Program-made: the position numbers and the translations under genes
DNA from: Acidimicrobiia bacterium
Lineage (GTDB): Bacteria > Actinomycetota > Acidimicrobiia > Acidimicrobiales > Aldehydirespiratoraceae
DNA length: 64,000 nucleotides
Direction of reading: 5' to 3'
NCBI GenBank assembly: GCA_022821685.1
Contig: JAJEDD010000018.1
Span: 170,453-234,452 of the forward strand
The notes under the pieces: model-generated
The model's database searches: none
What the model saw: the letters and a program-made list of their open reading frames with translations, nothing else
Told to the model about the DNA's origin: nothing
Shown here: positions 62,272-64,000 of the stretch, in pieces
How the letters are laid out: every line of letters begins with the position of its first letter
Numbering within the stretch: position 1 is the first letter of the stretch

Positions 62272-63657
62272 TCACGTCTCGTCGGCTGAGTCGGCCGGTT
62301 CCTCGGCGGCAGCGTCTTCGTCGGTCGCCTCGGCGTACCCGCCCTCGGCTGCCTCGACGTCCTCGTCGGAGGCATCGGCGTCTTCGGAGTAGTAGTCCTC
62401 CCAGGCCTGCTGGCCCTCCGAGCCGGTGGTGCCGATGTAGTTGCCCTCCTCGTCGTAGGCGTGGTCGCCGAAGTGCTCCTGGTACTCGGCCGCCACCACG
62501 CCGCCCTCGGCGGCCTGCTTGATCGACAGGCTTATGCGGCGGCGCTGAAGGTCGAGGTCGATGATCTTCACCCACAGCTCCTCGCCGGGGGTCACCACCT
62601 GCTCGGGCAGCTCCACATGGTGCGCCGACATCTCCGAGATGTGCACCAGGCCCTCGATGCCGTCGCCGACCTGCACGAACGACCCGAACGGCACCAGCTT
62701 GGTGATGCGCCCGTACACCAGCTCCCCCACCCGGTGGCCGGCCGCGAACTCTTGCCACGGATCCTGCTGGGTAGCCTTGAGCGACAGGCTGATGCGCTCC
62801 CGGTCAAGGTCGACCTCCAGCACCTGCACGTCGATGCGGTCGCCGGCCGACACCACCGCGCTGGGATGGTCGACGTGCTTCCAGGACAGCTCCGACACAT
62901 GGACCAGGCCGTCCATCCCGCCGAGGTCAACGAAGGCGCCGAAGTTCACCACCGACGACACCACGCCGCTGCGGACCTCGCCCGGCCTGAGATTGTCGAG
63001 GAACGCCTCGCGCTGCTCGCGCTGGGTCTCCTCCAGCCAAGCCCGCCGGCTCAGCACCACGTTGTTGCGATTCTTGTCGAGCTCGATGATCTTGGCGTCG
63101 AGCTCACGGCCCACATAGGGCTGGAGGTCGCGCACCCGGCGCAGCTCCACCAGCGACGCGGGCAGGAAGCCCCGCAGGCCGATGTCGACGATCAGCCCGC
63201 CCTTGACCACCTCGATGACCATGCCCTTGACGGCCTCGTTGGCCTCGCGCTGCTCTTCGATCCGTCCCCAGGCCCGCTCGTACTGGGCCCGCTTCTTGGA
63301 CAGGATCAGCCGGCCCTCCTTGTCCTCGCGGGTGATGACCAGGGCCTCGATCCGCTCGCCCATGTCGACCACGTCGCCGGGGTCGATGTCGTGGCGGATG
63401 CTCAGCTCCCGGTTGGGGATGACGCCCTCGGACTTGTAGCCGATGTCGAGGAGGACCTCCTCCTTGTCGATCCGCACCACCGTGCCCTCCACGATCTGGC
63501 CGTCCTCGACCACCACCATGGTGGAGGCGTAGGCATCGTCGAGGCTGATGTCGCCGAGGTCGTCCTCGACGATCTGGCGGGGGATGTAGGAGCCGTCCTC
63601 GGCGAAGGTGCCCATCTCGGGCGTGGCGGGCGGATCTAGGACGGCGGTGTCGGTCAC
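62272..63657 (-). CDS. rpsA: 30S ribosomal protein S1
   Basis: A 461-residue translation factor with four S1/OB domains: about 50-120 (GQIVEGTVVRIDKEEVLLDI), 135-205 (VKGMVIEVVKGGLIVDIGLR), 220-290 (RSGVVSSVVNFGAFVDLGGM) and 305-375 (VYGRITKLVPFGSFVQVGDG). The C-terminal ~70 residues are acidic (EDADASDEDVEAAEGGYAEA) and probably disordered. Starts with GTG. Head of the rpsA-coaE-uvrB run. Confidence 0.97.
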   Translation of the reverse strand: MTDTAVLDPPATPEMGTFAEDGSYIPRQIVEDDLGDISLDDAYASTMVVVEDGQIVEGTVVRIDKEEVLLDIGYKSEGVIPNRELSIRHDIDPGDVVDMGERIEALVITREDKEGRLILSKKRAQYERAWGRIEEQREANEAVKGMVIEVVKGGLIVDIGLRGFLPASLVELRRVRDLQPYVGRELDAKIIELDKNRNNVVLSRRAWLEETQREQREAFLDNLRPGEVRSGVVSSVVNFGAFVDLGGMDGLVHVSELSWKHVDHPSAVVSAGDRIDVQVLEVDLDRERISLSLKATQQDPWQEFAAGHRVGELVYGRITKLVPFGSFVQVGDGIEGLVHISEMSAHHVELPEQVVTPGEELWVKIIDLDLQRRRISLSIKQAAEGGVVAAEYQEHFGDHAYDEEGNYIGTTGSEGQQAWEDYYSEDADASDEDVEAAEGGYAEATDEDAAAEEPADSADET

Positions 63658-63745
63658 GGTGTCTTTCCGGGCTGGTTGGTCGGGGCTATGGGACCCGGAG
63701 AGGCTACCGGCCCGGAGTCGGAATCGGTTGTCCCGGCCGGCGGGG

Positions 63746-64000
63746 CTAGTCGTTGTCGGTGATGGTTGTTGTGGCTGTTTGGGGGTTGGCGGTTTGGTAG
63801 CCGCCGGATGGTTGGAGGGTGAGGGTCAGCTGGGTGTCGGGTTCGGGTGTGTTGTCGTCGTGGGTGCCGATGCGCACGATGGTGCGGGCGCGGCTGATTG
63901 GGATGGTTTTGGCGCCGGTGGTGGTGGCTGCGTTGCCTCCGGTTTGGGTGAGGGTGTAGCGCACGGCGATGGTCCAGTCGGGGGCGGGGCGGGCGGTGAT
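63746..64000 (-). CDS. Calx-beta-like domain protein, C-terminal end (5' part off window)
   Basis: About 84 residues ending at TAG 63746. They read ARPAPDWTIAVRYTLTQTGG, NAATTTGAKTIPISRARTIV, RIGTHDDNTPEPDTQLTLTL, QPSGGYQTANPQTATTTITD, ND. This is the closing half of a Calx-beta-like beta-sandwich with the typical TxTITDND end. Such domains are tandem modules of large secreted adhesion-type proteins. The frame is open to the right edge. Confidence 0.7.
   Translation of the reverse strand: MTARPAPDWTIAVRYTLTQTGGNAATTTGAKTIPISRARTIVRIGTHDDNTPEPDTQLTLTLQPSGGYQTANPQTATTTITDND

Noticed and set aside
62461..63639. Long plus-strand open frames opposite rpsA, uvrA, mpa and the aap permeases
   Set aside because: They are typical high-GC antisense frames with His/Gln/Val-rich, domain-free translations, and each opposite strand holds a clear gene.

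Overview
This window comes from a high-GC actinomycete. I infer the class Acidimicrobiia. The evidence is a complete Pup-proteasome gene set (mpa, dop, pup, prcB, prcA, pafA, pafB, pafC), the neighbouring tatA/tatC and helY genes, a trmI gene close to mpa, LexA boxes of the actinobacterial CGAAC-N4-GTTCG type, and the rpsA-coaE-uvrB-uvrA-uvrC and rapZ-gap-pgk-tpiA clusters. No rRNA, tRNA or CRISPR array was seen.

Layout. 1-9.3 kb: metabolic and repair genes (alkB with a LexA box, thiD, YqgE family, NUDIX, GNAT, a DUF4193-like zinc protein, a long ThyX-like protein, an M20 amidohydrolase, a short DAGK-like protein). 9.3-12.1 kb: a small accessory patch with ParDE-like and VapBC-like toxin-antitoxin pairs, the tail of a DUF1156 DNA methylase and a two-gene HTH operon. 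12.1-21.4 kb (minus strand): helY, tatC, tatA, GDPD, lepB, pafC, pafB, pafA. 21.5-29.1 kb: a defence-type island inserted between pafA and prcA. It holds a broken Type ISP restriction-modification gene, a BRCT exonuclease and a DUF3800 protein, and has a decayed copy of the prcA 3' end at its far edge. 29.1-40.5 kb: prcA, prcB, pup, dop, an amino-acid ABC transporter (aapPMQJ-like) and mpa. 40.9-44.7 kb: a ferredoxin, a trypsin-like protease, trmI-ttuA-ttuB (two T-loop tRNA modifications) and three small proteins. 44.8-48.8 kb: tpiA, pgk, gap and rapZ, with yvcK and whiA absent between rapZ and gap. 48.9-52.7 kb: a fused hydantoinase A/B gene. 52.7-63.7 kb: uvrC, uvrA (LexA box), a PP2C phosphatase, a RelE/Phd pair, uvrB, coaE and rpsA. 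The right edge is the tail of a Calx-beta-like protein.

Main discovery. A family of non-coding, MITE-like elements runs through the window. Two near-identical 134-bp copies, in opposite orientations, have imperfect terminal inverted repeats and are each flanked by a 4-bp TTAG duplication. One copy interrupts a LuxR-type HTH gene; removing the element and one TTAG restores the reading frame. Older or partial copies sit between tatA and tatC, between pafC and pafB, upstream of mpa, between gap and rapZ, and as a 44-bp core amplified six times between pup and dop. Their ends supply or abut the stop codons of thiD, rapZ, pafB and dop. One partial copy is translated in frame as the N-terminal extension of triosephosphate isomerase. 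The elements encode nothing recognisable and no matching transposase lies in the window.
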